A stretch of DNA of 64,000 nucleotides from Candidatus Poseidoniaceae archaeon. Lineage in GTDB: Archaea > Thermoplasmatota > Poseidoniia > Poseidoniales > Poseidoniaceae. Position 1 is the stretch's first letter. Every line of letters starts with the position of its first letter. The stretch is from positions 81,984 to 145,983 of the forward strand of contig CALJHE010000002.1 in the NCBI GenBank assembly GCA_938075675.1, written 5' to 3'. Made by a program: the position numbers and the translations under genes. Below the pieces are notes generated by a model. That model did not search any database, had not been told where the DNA came from, and was given only the letters and a program-made list of their open reading frames with translations. Shown piece by piece: positions 39,560 to 48,091 of the stretch.

Positions 39560-40360
39560 ATGCCCAACCCGAAGATATGCGTCTCTCTCGAAGAAACAAC
39601 AGTCAAAGCAATGGTTGACGAAGCCGCTCGTGCCGGATTACACGGCGCAGATATGGTTGAAGTTCGATTTGACCGACTCTACCTTACCAAGCCGCAAGCT
39701 ACCGTCGTCGAAGACGAAGAAGGAAACCGCACATCCACCATGCCTCCAGTCAATGACTGGGCAGTAGCCGATGTTTCTGAACTCGAAGTGGCTGAATCTA
39801 TTGCGGCATTGAAAGAAGGAATTTCACTCCCTGTAGTTTTCGCAGTTCGCCCAGTTCGTGAAGGCGGTCATTTCCCCGGTAACGAGGAACAACGTGTAGA
39901 AATCCTAGAACAAGCGATTGGCTCGAGCGTCGCCTGGATTGATCTCGAACTTTCCATTGATTCGAAAGCACGCAAAGCACTCACAGAAGCTGCAAAGTCG
40001 GCAAGTTGCAAAATCATTGCTTCCCAACATGATGTAGAAGGAACTCCAAGCGCAGAAGAAATCGTCACAATGGTTTCCGAAAACGGCGACAGCGGTGACA
40101 TTTTCAAGTACTGCAGCACCGTAAATGACCACCAAGACGCTTTGCAGATCATCGATGCAGCAAACACCCTCTCGACTCAAGAATCCCCCCTCTACAGCCT
40201 CATGGCGCTCGGCAACGGCGGAGACTGGGCTCGACTCCATGCACCCACTCTTGGTCAAGAAATGGTATACGCAACAATGCGAGACGAGTTCCGACTCTCT
40301 GACAAGGGCCTAGTCAACGTTCGTGACCTCCAAGATGCTTGGAGACTCCTTGAGTACTGA
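39560..40360 (+). CDS. aroD: 3-dehydroquinate dehydratase, type I
   Basis: This 266-residue class I enzyme dehydrates 3-dehydroquinate through a Schiff base. The catalytic His is in ASQHDVEGTP and the Schiff-base Lys in DIFKYCST. VEVRFDRL, VRPVREGGHF and a C-terminal active-site loop are present, as in the family. Class I is typical of archaea. ATG 39560 is used; the open frame extends upstream through Lys-rich codons but has no start codon there. No ribosome site is visible. It is divergent from gyrB, a spatial but not an obvious functional link. Confidence 0.93.
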   Translation: MPNPKICVSLEETTVKAMVDEAARAGLHGADMVEVRFDRLYLTKPQATVVEDEEGNRTSTMPPVNDWAVADVSELEVAESIAALKEGISLPVVFAVRPVREGGHFPGNEEQRVEILEQAIGSSVAWIDLELSIDSKARKALTEAAKSASCKIIASQHDVEGTPSAEEIVTMVSENGDSGDIFKYCSTVNDHQDALQIIDAANTLSTQESPLYSLMALGNGGDWARLHAPTLGQEMVYATMRDEFRLSDKGLVNVRDLQDAWRLLEY

Positions 40361-40399
40361 AGTCGCTCACAGGCCCTTCAGAGAGCCTTATTTAGCGTT

Positions 40400-41545
40400 T
40401 CAGGTTTGCTCTAACGGCGTGGAAATTGTCTCTACTGATTCGTCTGTTTGAACATCCTGTGAAGTTATGTTTTCAGGTATTGGCACGGGCTGCTGTAATT
40501 CCTTCGGTGTAGGCTCGGATTCTTGCCAACCCCCTGGTTGTTGTGCAGGAGTACTCAGCGAGGGAACGATGCTTTGCACCTGTTCAGTTTGCATGAGACC
40601 GGCCTTCATGTAGCGAGCGTTAAGGACAAATGGAATAACGAGCGTGCCCAAGAAGCCAACAAGGAAGACGATGGCAACTGTATACGGAGGCAGAATCAAA
40701 CTTCGTTCTGTCGTGATAATGGTGATGTCAGCAGCCACAATTGTATCTGGTGCTTCAGCATCAAAGTCATGAACATTGTCCCATGTATCAACAACGATGT
40801 AGAAGTCTTGCCAGTTGGTTCCTGTGAAGAGTGAAGAGTAGATTTCGGGACCATCAAGGTTCAAAGCAAAATTAACCTCGGAGGTTTTTTCGTATTCATG
40901 TGAATCACGGTATGACTTCCATCCGAGGAAATTGAAACTTCTCCACTCTGGAGGGATATCGGACAATGAATCCTGAATGTCTTCGTCGTAGAACCATCGA
41001 TCGTCTTGGTGTGAACTGTAGTAAGATTCTTGATAATCCGAATATTCTTCGGTAGTTAGGAGATACACATCGGCATTCACTGGGTTAAAATTCGTGTCTT
41101 GCAGTGTGATGCAAACCGTGGTTCGGTAATCAGCGGAAAGGTTGACCCTCAATGCTCCTACGCTGTCGTTTCCAATGAGCATGGTCGTGAAATGATTCAC
41201 CTCTAGTGGGTCGAGCCGAGGAGTGTAATACGAGTCGTACATCCATGGTTCTTCTGGGCTCAACTCAGGATTATACCGCTCATCTGATGACTGGCTCGGG
41301 ACTTCTCCCCCATCTTCCGGCATGTACATCTCGTCGTCGTAAAAGAACCCGTCCCACCACATATTGTTATGATGCGGCACAAGTGATTTGCGTTGAACTG
41401 TCTCGTTCCATGCAACAGGAGTCGTGTCACCTGAACACGCATCAGCAGCTTCGGCTTGGGCTGTCAAAGGCGAGGAGAGTGCGACCAAAAACAGGGGGAG
41501 GAGGAGGGTCAAAGTGATTGAACCAACTCGAAAATGCGTTGACAT
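40400..41545 (-). CDS. Secreted protein with signal peptide and C-terminal membrane anchor, function unknown
   Basis: This 381-residue protein has a signal peptide (ITLTLLLPLFLVALSSPLTAQA). An acidic, Tyr/Asp-rich outer domain of about 240 residues follows, with many aromatic clusters (MWWDGFFYDDEMYM). A membrane helix (YTVAIVFLVGFLGTLVIPFVL) precedes a Gln/Pro-rich cytoplasmic tail. The outer domain has two Cys, at residues 37 and about 147, that could form a disulfide bridge. No family is recognised. Its gene has its own TATA-like element near 41578-41583 and a GGGGAG site. It precedes no obvious partner; the next upstream gene on the same strand is the large PKD peptidase. Confidence 0.8.
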   Translation of the reverse strand: MSTHFRVGSITLTLLLPLFLVALSSPLTAQAEAADACSGDTTPVAWNETVQRKSLVPHHNNMWWDGFFYDDEMYMPEDGGEVPSQSSDERYNPELSPEEPWMYDSYYTPRLDPLEVNHFTTMLIGNDSVGALRVNLSADYRTTVCITLQDTNFNPVNADVYLLTTEEYSDYQESYYSSHQDDRWFYDEDIQDSLSDIPPEWRSFNFLGWKSYRDSHEYEKTSEVNFALNLDGPEIYSSLFTGTNWQDFYIVVDTWDNVHDFDAEAPDTIVAADITIITTERSLILPPYTVAIVFLVGFLGTLVIPFVLNARYMKAGLMQTEQVQSIVPSLSTPAQQPGGWQESEPTPKELQQPVPIPENITSQDVQTDESVETISTPLEQT

Positions 41546-41577
41546 GGACTCCCCTCGATTACTGTAATGCGAGGAGG

Positions 41578-41583
41578 TTATAC
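41578..41583 (-). promoter_or_regulatory. TATA-like element for the 41545 gene
   Basis: On the minus strand GTATAA lies about 36 bases before the start codon, with GGGGAG immediately before the ATG. This places the likely transcription start about 10 bases before the gene. Confidence 0.4.
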
Positions 41584-41593
41584 AAACTAACGG

Positions 41594-44500
41594 TCAACTT
41601 CTACGGCGAAGAGGTCGAACATATCCACTGTCGTCACTTCTACGCTCGTCTTTGGAGAGAATGCCGGGTGCAGGTGGAGGGGTGTGATGGTCCATACCGA
41701 GTAGTCCACCTTGACTTTCGACGTGTTCCACATCGGTGTAGGCTTCTGCAGCCTGCTTTGCCTCGTCTTCGAGGTCCGATGGTTCTCGCATGACGAGCCA
41801 ACCTAAGATAAGAGCCACTGAAATGAGAGCCACAAGGGTCGCTAAGTCGGACCCAGCATCGGCCAACCAACTCTTCCAATCGTCCACACTGAAGTCGGAG
41901 AGAGATGGTGGATCAGAAGGTTCAGGACTGACTTCGATTTCAAGATCCATCGTATCACAGATTCCGACGCTGTCGCACACTTCTAACCGAACAGTGTAGA
42001 TTCCGACTTCGTCCCATGAACCGGAGATTCGGCTTTCAGAGCCGGCGATAGGGTCAATCCAATCGTCAGCAGGATTACCGTTTTCATTCGCATCTACCTC
42101 TATATCAATATCCCAGCGAATAATGAGATCAGGGCTAAGCGTCTCGTCTCGGTCCGAAATGGAACCATCATTGACATTGGTGTCACGGTATACTGCAATC
42201 CCCAAGTCAGATTCAAGGTCGGAGATGTTCGCACTGACCGAATACGAGTCCGAAACGATGATTTCGTCTTGGATGAAGATATCATGAATAATTGGCGGGT
42301 GATCGACAACAACCGTGAAGAGAGATCGTGACACATCCCCTGTTCCAAACGCGTCTCGGACTGTAAGTGAAACGATATACTCCCCAGGCAGAGAATACGA
42401 ATGCCAAGGCGTAGGTTCCGAATTCAAAGGCGAACCGTCGCCGAAATCCCATGTGTACTGTACAATTCCGTTCCAATCCGGAGAATTGGTATCCAACGGG
42501 ACATATTTACCTTCAAAGGACTGATCTCCATCGCGAGTGCCGTCAGAGTCAAAATACAACAGAGCATGAGGGGCTGCGAATGTTTCATCTGCTTCGTTAA
42601 AAGTACGAGACCATTCCAAATCAGTAATCTCTGGCAGAGAACTGGAGTCGGTCATCTGCTCCTCATTGTACCATGCATCAAGAATCTGAACGGAAATGAT
42701 TGGTAGAGGATTTGCAACTTGAACGGTCAAGATACGTGCTACGCTTACAGCATCCAGTTCATCAGTGACAACCAATGTCACCGTGTGAGTACCGGGTTGT
42801 GAAAACGTGTGAGTCACTTGTGGACTTGAGCCAAAAGTGCCGTCATCAGAGAAACTCCAATTGTATGTCAAATCGCTGGAATCCCCGACCGTACCGTCTG
42901 GGTCAAAGGAATCACGACCATCGAAAGTGTAAGGCGTCTCAACCTGGCCATCCTCGACTCGGAAATCAATAAGTGAGGTACCGGAACTTGTCGTTTTGAC
43001 GACGAAATCAGCAACAGGATTCTGATTCAGCACACGAATCGAAAGCGTGGTAGAAACGGAACTTCCGTCGTCATCGGTAACGGTTAGTTCGGCTGTTTTG
43101 AATCCTGGAGTATCCCATGACGGCATTGGATTCGGCTGAGAGGATGTGGTTTGTGTGAAATCATCGCTACGGTCGGTCACGCCACCACCGAGATTTACTC
43201 CATCGGGGAAGAACCATGAGTATGCCACAATGCTCCCATCGTCATCTTTGAAGACATCTGGCATGACGATGGAGTTGTATGTTGAGGTCGAGAGATTCTC
43301 GGTAAATATTTGGTAAGGGATTCTGTTGTTGACAATAACTTCGATGCTCTTTACACCCGTGTTAATACCGTCAGAAACGGTCAGAGTGAGATCGTAAGAT
43401 GCATTCACGCCGTTGATGTCACCCCATTCGTGAGGCGCTTGGAAGAGGCCGACACCGCTGTCAATGTCTCCATCGCCCCAATTCCATTCAAACGTCAAGT
43501 TCTGAGTTGGGACATTGTCATAAGTGAGAGAGGCTGAAAACAAAATCAGTTGTTCGGTAAGAATCGATACTTGATCTTCAATGACAACACTGTTCACGGT
43601 GATGATTGGCACTGGTGGAGATGAGTCGGTGATGTTCAATTGCAAGACATCCACATCAGACCATGAGCCGCCTTGGTCTTCAACTCGAAGTGTTGCGTTG
43701 TAGAGTCCGAGGTCTTTGTACGAGCGAAGCGGAGACTTGAGGCCGGATGTTGTTCCGTCACCAAAGTCCCAAGCGTATGCAACTGGAGGGTCCGAGTAGG
43801 GGAGTGAGTTGTTGTCGAAAGAGATGCCCCATGCATCAAAACCGTCGCCAGCGAATTGGACATTCTCCCATGTCTGAGACTCATTCGGAGCAACCGTTCC
43901 ATTCGCTGTTGGCCTCATGTTATCGAGAATCTGCGGTGATGTCGACAGTGTGTCGACGGTTGTGCCAATCATGTCCTTCATTTCCATCTCGAAGGTGAAT
44001 TGAGAACTCTTAGGGGCTGTGAACCAGATGCTTTCTTCGGTAGCAACGCCACCACCAGCTGATACTCGCTTCGTTTGAGTGTCGATGACTACTCCGCTGC
44101 TGTCGAGGACCTTTGTGGTGACATCTAAATCTTCAAAGAAAGCGTTTGAGAAGACTTGGTAGTTGATTTGGGCTGTATCAGACGCTCCATCCCCATCTCG
44201 ATCGCCCAATACAGTGTTGTTGAGTGTCAGCGTTGCTGGCGATGTAATTCTCGCAGCTTCAATGTCGACTGTGCCTTGTGGATACGACGGCCCACACGAG
44301 GTGTAATCACAATCAGCGACACTGCTGGCATACCAAGTGATGGCCCAAACTTCGTCGGTGAGATTGCCAAAACCGGGTATCAAGGCTGTTGCTACGTTGT
44401 TTTGGAAGTCCAAGTCGGTTACCGACCACAATCCGTCCGCAGTAGCCTTCGAGACCACCACGCCATCAAACTGACTTACATCAGCAGTCAATCGCATGGT

Positions 44501-45796
44501 AAGAGGGGCTGGAGAAGATGCACCAGGGGTGAACTGGAAGGCTCGGATACCCCAGCCTTCAACTGAATGGCCGGTAGAGGACCACGGCCCCGCCCAGTTG
44601 CTGTTGGTGTCTGCAGGCTGAACGCGACAAAAAGAACCAGACGAACAAGTTGGAGTCAAATCCAAGTTGGAGAAACCGTAGATGCCCTGATCCGAATCAA
44701 GAACCGCTGCTATTGAAAAATTCGCAAAGATTTGCCCCATTGTCCTGCCGATTTTCCCGCTCTGCCCGCTTACGGGGGAGATGGCCAAGTTTTCGACACC
44801 AAGTCCGCCGGTTGCCGAATCCTGAACCAACTGGCGAACAGCAGGTCCGCCACCGAGGTGGTCAGCGAGATACATCGTGAAAATGAATCCTGCACCGTAA
44901 TCTGCAAACCGTTGGTTCCACCATCGAACAGAAAGTTCAGAGGATTGAGTCCATTGATTCAAGTGGCTTACAAGGGTTGAGTCCGCACCAAAACAGAGAT
45001 AGATTGCAACGTCTGCGTTACCTTCGTCAATCCATAGATTTTCGTAGGGATCTTGGGCGTTGTGAAGTAAATGCTCAAGTTCGTGAGCAAGAATCGACTT
45101 GCCCCAAGAAAGGGTGATATCGGCATAGTCGACGTATACCGCTTCACGAGCGCTCGACAGAGACGGAGCAAAGTAGCCGCCGATATTGTAAGCACCGTCA
45201 ATATCGTAAATGACGATTTGAACTTGACAGTTGTTGTCAACATCTGGAGGTGCGAGGCCTCTTCCGTCTTGGTAGTCCTTGCCATAGTATGTGGTCATTG
45301 TCGGGTAGATGGTTTGATCCCATGACGCTGCAAGATTGTTGAGCACTGTAGAACTCAGTGTCCGTCCGGATTGAACCAAGAACGCAACAGTAGTTGTTGT
45401 TTTAGCAACATAGGTATCAATTGAGCCGCCCGAAGTAGGGACTGTCAATTGGTCGTTGACAAGGTGAGGAGAACATGCTCTCCCGGCAGCACGCCCAGAG
45501 GTAACAGGCTCGTAAGACATATCTTCAACGCCAGGCCGTCCAGCATCAATCCATTCTTGCTTGAGGAATGAAAAAGCGGAAACAACAGGCTGTTCCTCTT
45601 CAATCATGAGGTATTGGTCACCCATTTCAAGTTCGAAATCCGCAACATCGCCAATGATGACGCCACCTGCATCGTAAGGCATTACTTCGTTGGCATCCTC
45701 GGATTCTGCACTTACATTAAGCAGAAGGGGAGAGATACCAGAGGCAAAAAGCAGTATTACGAGGAGCATGGCGGTATTGGAGCGTGGTTCCGACAT
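41594..45796 (-). CDS. Large secreted metallopeptidase with multiple PKD domains and membrane anchor
   Basis: This 1400-residue protein has a signal peptide (MLLVILLFASGISPLLLNVSA) and then a gluzincin-like peptidase domain with HELEH (His238, Glu239, His242) and a third-ligand candidate Glu258 in WIDEGNA. This is followed by beta domains and at least four PKD repeats, marked by YAWDFGDGTTSG, FEWNWGDGD, YNWSFSDDGTFG and YTWDFGDGSPLNSEP. A C-terminal membrane helix (LATLVALISVALILGWLVM) and a basic tail follow. The peptidase domain resembles immune-inhibitor-A or hyicolysin relatives. It is probably a cell-surface protease for degrading dissolved proteins. An Asp/Glu-rich stretch near the C-terminus could bind calcium. 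Confidence 0.87.
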   Translation of the reverse strand: MSEPRSNTAMLLVILLFASGISPLLLNVSAESEDANEVMPYDAGGVIIGDVADFELEMGDQYLMIEEEQPVVSAFSFLKQEWIDAGRPGVEDMSYEPVTSGRAAGRACSPHLVNDQLTVPTSGGSIDTYVAKTTTTVAFLVQSGRTLSSTVLNNLAASWDQTIYPTMTTYYGKDYQDGRGLAPPDVDNNCQVQIVIYDIDGAYNIGGYFAPSLSSAREAVYVDYADITLSWGKSILAHELEHLLHNAQDPYENLWIDEGNADVAIYLCFGADSTLVSHLNQWTQSSELSVRWWNQRFADYGAGFIFTMYLADHLGGGPAVRQLVQDSATGGLGVENLAISPVSGQSGKIGRTMGQIFANFSIAAVLDSDQGIYGFSNLDLTPTCSSGSFCRVQPADTNSNWAGPWSSTGHSVEGWGIRAFQFTPGASSPAPLTMRLTADVSQFDGVVVSKATADGLWSVTDLDFQNNVATALIPGFGNLTDEVWAITWYASSVADCDYTSCGPSYPQGTVDIEAARITSPATLTLNNTVLGDRDGDGASDTAQINYQVFSNAFFEDLDVTTKVLDSSGVVIDTQTKRVSAGGGVATEESIWFTAPKSSQFTFEMEMKDMIGTTVDTLSTSPQILDNMRPTANGTVAPNESQTWENVQFAGDGFDAWGISFDNNSLPYSDPPVAYAWDFGDGTTSGLKSPLRSYKDLGLYNATLRVEDQGGSWSDVDVLQLNITDSSPPVPIITVNSVVIEDQVSILTEQLILFSASLTYDNVPTQNLTFEWNWGDGDIDSGVGLFQAPHEWGDINGVNASYDLTLTVSDGINTGVKSIEVIVNNRIPYQIFTENLSTSTYNSIVMPDVFKDDDGSIVAYSWFFPDGVNLGGGVTDRSDDFTQTTSSQPNPMPSWDTPGFKTAELTVTDDDGSSVSTTLSIRVLNQNPVADFVVKTTSSGTSLIDFRVEDGQVETPYTFDGRDSFDPDGTVGDSSDLTYNWSFSDDGTFGSSPQVTHTFSQPGTHTVTLVVTDELDAVSVARILTVQVANPLPIISVQILDAWYNEEQMTDSSSLPEITDLEWSRTFNEADETFAAPHALLYFDSDGTRDGDQSFEGKYVPLDTNSPDWNGIVQYTWDFGDGSPLNSEPTPWHSYSLPGEYIVSLTVRDAFGTGDVSRSLFTVVVDHPPIIHDIFIQDEIIVSDSYSVSANISDLESDLGIAVYRDTNVNDGSISDRDETLSPDLIIRWDIDIEVDANENGNPADDWIDPIAGSESRISGSWDEVGIYTVRLEVCDSVGICDTMDLEIEVSPEPSDPPSLSDFSVDDWKSWLADAGSDLATLVALISVALILGWLVMREPSDLEDEAKQAAEAYTDVEHVESQGGLLGMDHHTPPPAPGILSKDERRSDDSGYVRPLRRRS

Positions 45797-45841
45797 TTAT
45801 GACACCTCAAAGAACAGCAAGACTGCTTACATCTGCACCAG

Positions 45842-45860
45842 TCGAAAAGAGGTATTTAAG
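45842..45860 (+). promoter_or_regulatory. BRE and TATA box for the M28 peptidase gene
   Basis: The sequence tcgaaaagaggtatttaag gives an archaeal BRE (CGAAAAGA) followed by TATTTAAG at 45853-45860. The ATG is 28 bases after the centre, so the message is probably nearly leaderless. Confidence 0.55.
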
Positions 45861-45883
45861 AGTGGGTCTATGAGGCTTCATAC

Positions 45884-47140
45884 ATGCTCATGAACAAATC
45901 GACGGTTTTGGACACCATTCGGAAAAAACCGTTTATGGCCATTTTCCTCATGATGTGCGTGTGTAGCACCCCTTTTACTGCTCAAGCAGATGAGGTTTTT
46001 TCACCCTACGAACCGGTGGAAATGTGCCAATATGTTGATGATTTGACATTCAACGGTACTTTAGCGAACCAATCAGTACAATGGCAGTCGAGTCTCGGCC
46101 CCCGAACAATCGGGTCTGAAGCCTCGGCCATCTTCCGAACCTCTGTCGAAGAAAACCTGACTAATTTAAACGAGCAGAACCAGGCTCAGTGGAATGTGAC
46201 TATGCATGAATACACCGTTGACGACCTTACATTCACAAATATACAAGCATCACTGCGACCGGAAAACTTCAGTGAGAACACACCTCGAATAGTCCTTGTC
46301 GCCCATTACGACAGCAGAGATGCTGCTGAGCGGGATCCGGACATGAATCGCACCGGCGAACCGATTATTGGAGCCAACGACGGGGCCAGCGGCGCCGCAG
46401 CACTCATCGAATTAGCCCGAATCATTCCCCCGATGGAACTTGACTACGAAGTCGAATTACTGTGGACCGACGCTGAGGACAAAAATCACACACCGCACAC
46501 CTTCTTCGGCGCTGACGCCTGGGGCGATGATCAGACCGATGTTGACATCAACCGTACTGACGCCTACATTGTTCTGGATATGATTGGAGATGCGGACCTA
46601 CAACTTACACACATATGGCCTGGAAACGGATCGTTGTGGAGTACCATTACTCCCCTCGCACAGTCCTTGGGCCTTGTCGAGAATCATCCGGATTGCAAGG
46701 GTGTACCAGGCATCAAGATTCTCGACATGAACACCTCATTCGGAGTATCAGATGACCATCTCGCTGCGCTTGAGATAGGCATCCCAGCAATAGACCTCAT
46801 TGACATTCGATTTGGCCCAAATGCTACTGCATTCGGAGGCTACTGGCACACCCATGAAGATACACCCGACAAGGTGAGCGCTGAATCGCTGCAAACAGTT
46901 GGAAGACTGGTCGAATTGGGGCTCAAAAGCAACGCATGGATTTGGAATTCTACCGTTCGACAAGTGGCAGAGACGGTTAATGAGGAACCCGAAGAGGCAG
47001 TTCAGACCGTGGGCAGCACGGACGATGAGACGAAACCAGAATCTCATCCGATGCTCGCAACTGCTGCTGGTGCATCAATGGCAGTTCTTGTCGGAGTAAT
47101 CTTGACTTTGAACTGGAAAATTAGAAAAACCCTCAAGTGA
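45884..47140 (+). CDS. Secreted M28-family zinc aminopeptidase (or glutaminyl-cyclase-like)
   Basis: This 418-residue protein has a signal peptide (PFMAIFLMMCVCSTPFTAQA), an M28 catalytic domain and a C-terminal membrane helix. Metal-binding residues appear as HYDSR (His, then Asp), GANDGASGAAALIELAR, a TDAED pair and YWHTHEDTP near the end. These fit the co-catalytic two-zinc site of M28. M28 and glutaminyl cyclase share this fold, and I cannot separate them without the active-site detail; the acidic TDAED favours peptidase. It adjoins the large PKD peptidase, so the two may work together on extracellular protein. ATG 45884 is chosen; MNKST at 45890 is an alternative. Confidence 0.9.
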   Translation: MLMNKSTVLDTIRKKPFMAIFLMMCVCSTPFTAQADEVFSPYEPVEMCQYVDDLTFNGTLANQSVQWQSSLGPRTIGSEASAIFRTSVEENLTNLNEQNQAQWNVTMHEYTVDDLTFTNIQASLRPENFSENTPRIVLVAHYDSRDAAERDPDMNRTGEPIIGANDGASGAAALIELARIIPPMELDYEVELLWTDAEDKNHTPHTFFGADAWGDDQTDVDINRTDAYIVLDMIGDADLQLTHIWPGNGSLWSTITPLAQSLGLVENHPDCKGVPGIKILDMNTSFGVSDDHLAALEIGIPAIDLIDIRFGPNATAFGGYWHTHEDTPDKVSAESLQTVGRLVELGLKSNAWIWNSTVRQVAETVNEEPEEAVQTVGSTDDETKPESHPMLATAAGASMAVLVGVILTLNWKIRKTLK

Positions 47141-47144
47141 TTTA

Positions 47145-47178
47145 GCGCGGCAGAAGAAGGGAAGGGTATTATCCGCGC
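47145..47178. repeat. Inverted GCGCGG/CCGCGC repeat around a TATA-like element
   Basis: GCGCGG at 47145-47150 and CCGCGC at 47173-47178 are exact inverted copies, with the TATA-like ggtattat between them. This lies upstream of the ATG at 47213 and might be a regulatory site or a terminator of the M28 gene. Confidence 0.35.
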
Positions 47179-47212
47179 ATGAATTGACACTGTTCAGGCG
47201 GAGGTGGCAATA

Positions 47213-48091
47213 ATGGACGAAAGCGAGATGGAAGAACGACGTGCAGCCCTTCGCTTGCGCGTTCAATCTCAACTCGAAGCGTCGCAGGCAGCGACCGAAT
47301 CTCGCAAACAAGCCGCCAATGAGGAGTTGGTCGTGCATTCTTCTGAACTTGAGCGGGCAGTGGAAAAAGCAACGGTCAAATTTCAAGAGAAAATCGATGA
47401 ACTGGATCAATCTGACCGCTCTCGAATCCTCACCCTAGCAGCCTCTTTAATTTTGATCGGTAGCATCTTCGGAATGGCTACTGGCGCATTGATTCTCAAT
47501 GGAAATCCTGACGAATTGTTAAATTCCACTCTCTTTGAAACCACCGACACGGTGGACGTAACCGGTTTAGCTGTCGAGGCTGTGGACGGCAACGGAGTGG
47601 AGAACGTCACCATCCAGTTACTGCGTTTTGGTACAGACGAGGTGATCGGAGAAACTCTGACCGATAGTTATGGTTATTTTAATTTCAAACAAGTCATCAC
47701 ACAAGCCACCACAATGAAAGTGATTTCAGATGGCTATGTCACAGTCGAGCGAGACTTCATCCCTGAAGAAGCGGGAGTCCGACCAATCACAATGACGCCC
47801 GGCGAAGGAGAGCGGTACGAAAATCACATCACCGACAACGGTGGCTGGACTCTCGAATCTGCAGTCGCCCTTTCAACTGCAATAGGTATCATCACAGTAA
47901 TTTCCGCACTTATCGGTTTCCAAGCAGCGGTCGAAGTTCGACGAGCAAAGCACTACCGCAGAACGCAATACTTAGCCGGCCTTTCTCTGTTCAGTCGCGG
48001 CCTTATTGTATTCGGTCCACTGTTGATTTTGATTGGAATGATTCTGCTGGTCATCGCCAAGGAACAATTTAGCGATGTTGGTGATGACTGA
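47213..48091 (+). CDS. Membrane protein with coiled coil and carboxypeptidase-regulatory-like beta domain
   Basis: This 292-residue protein has an N-terminal coiled-coil segment rich in Glu/Arg (residues 1-65) and a first membrane helix near 74-93 (LTLAASLILIGSIFGMATGAL). A roughly 100-residue beta-sandwich with a Gly-Asn-Gly-Val-Glu-Asn strand motif resembles carboxypeptidase-regulatory domains. Two C-terminal membrane helices (TAIGIITVISALIGF and LIVFGPLLILIGMILLVIA) follow. ATG 47213 has GAGGTGG upstream; an earlier codon is not used. The stop and the ATG of the dTMP-kinase gene overlap in TGATG, so they are probably co-translated although no functional link is known. Confidence 0.8.
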   Translation: MDESEMEERRAALRLRVQSQLEASQAATESRKQAANEELVVHSSELERAVEKATVKFQEKIDELDQSDRSRILTLAASLILIGSIFGMATGALILNGNPDELLNSTLFETTDTVDVTGLAVEAVDGNGVENVTIQLLRFGTDEVIGETLTDSYGYFNFKQVITQATTMKVISDGYVTVERDFIPEEAGVRPITMTPGEGERYENHITDNGGWTLESAVALSTAIGIITVISALIGFQAAVEVRRAKHYRRTQYLAGLSLFSRGLIVFGPLLILIGMILLVIAKEQFSDVGDD

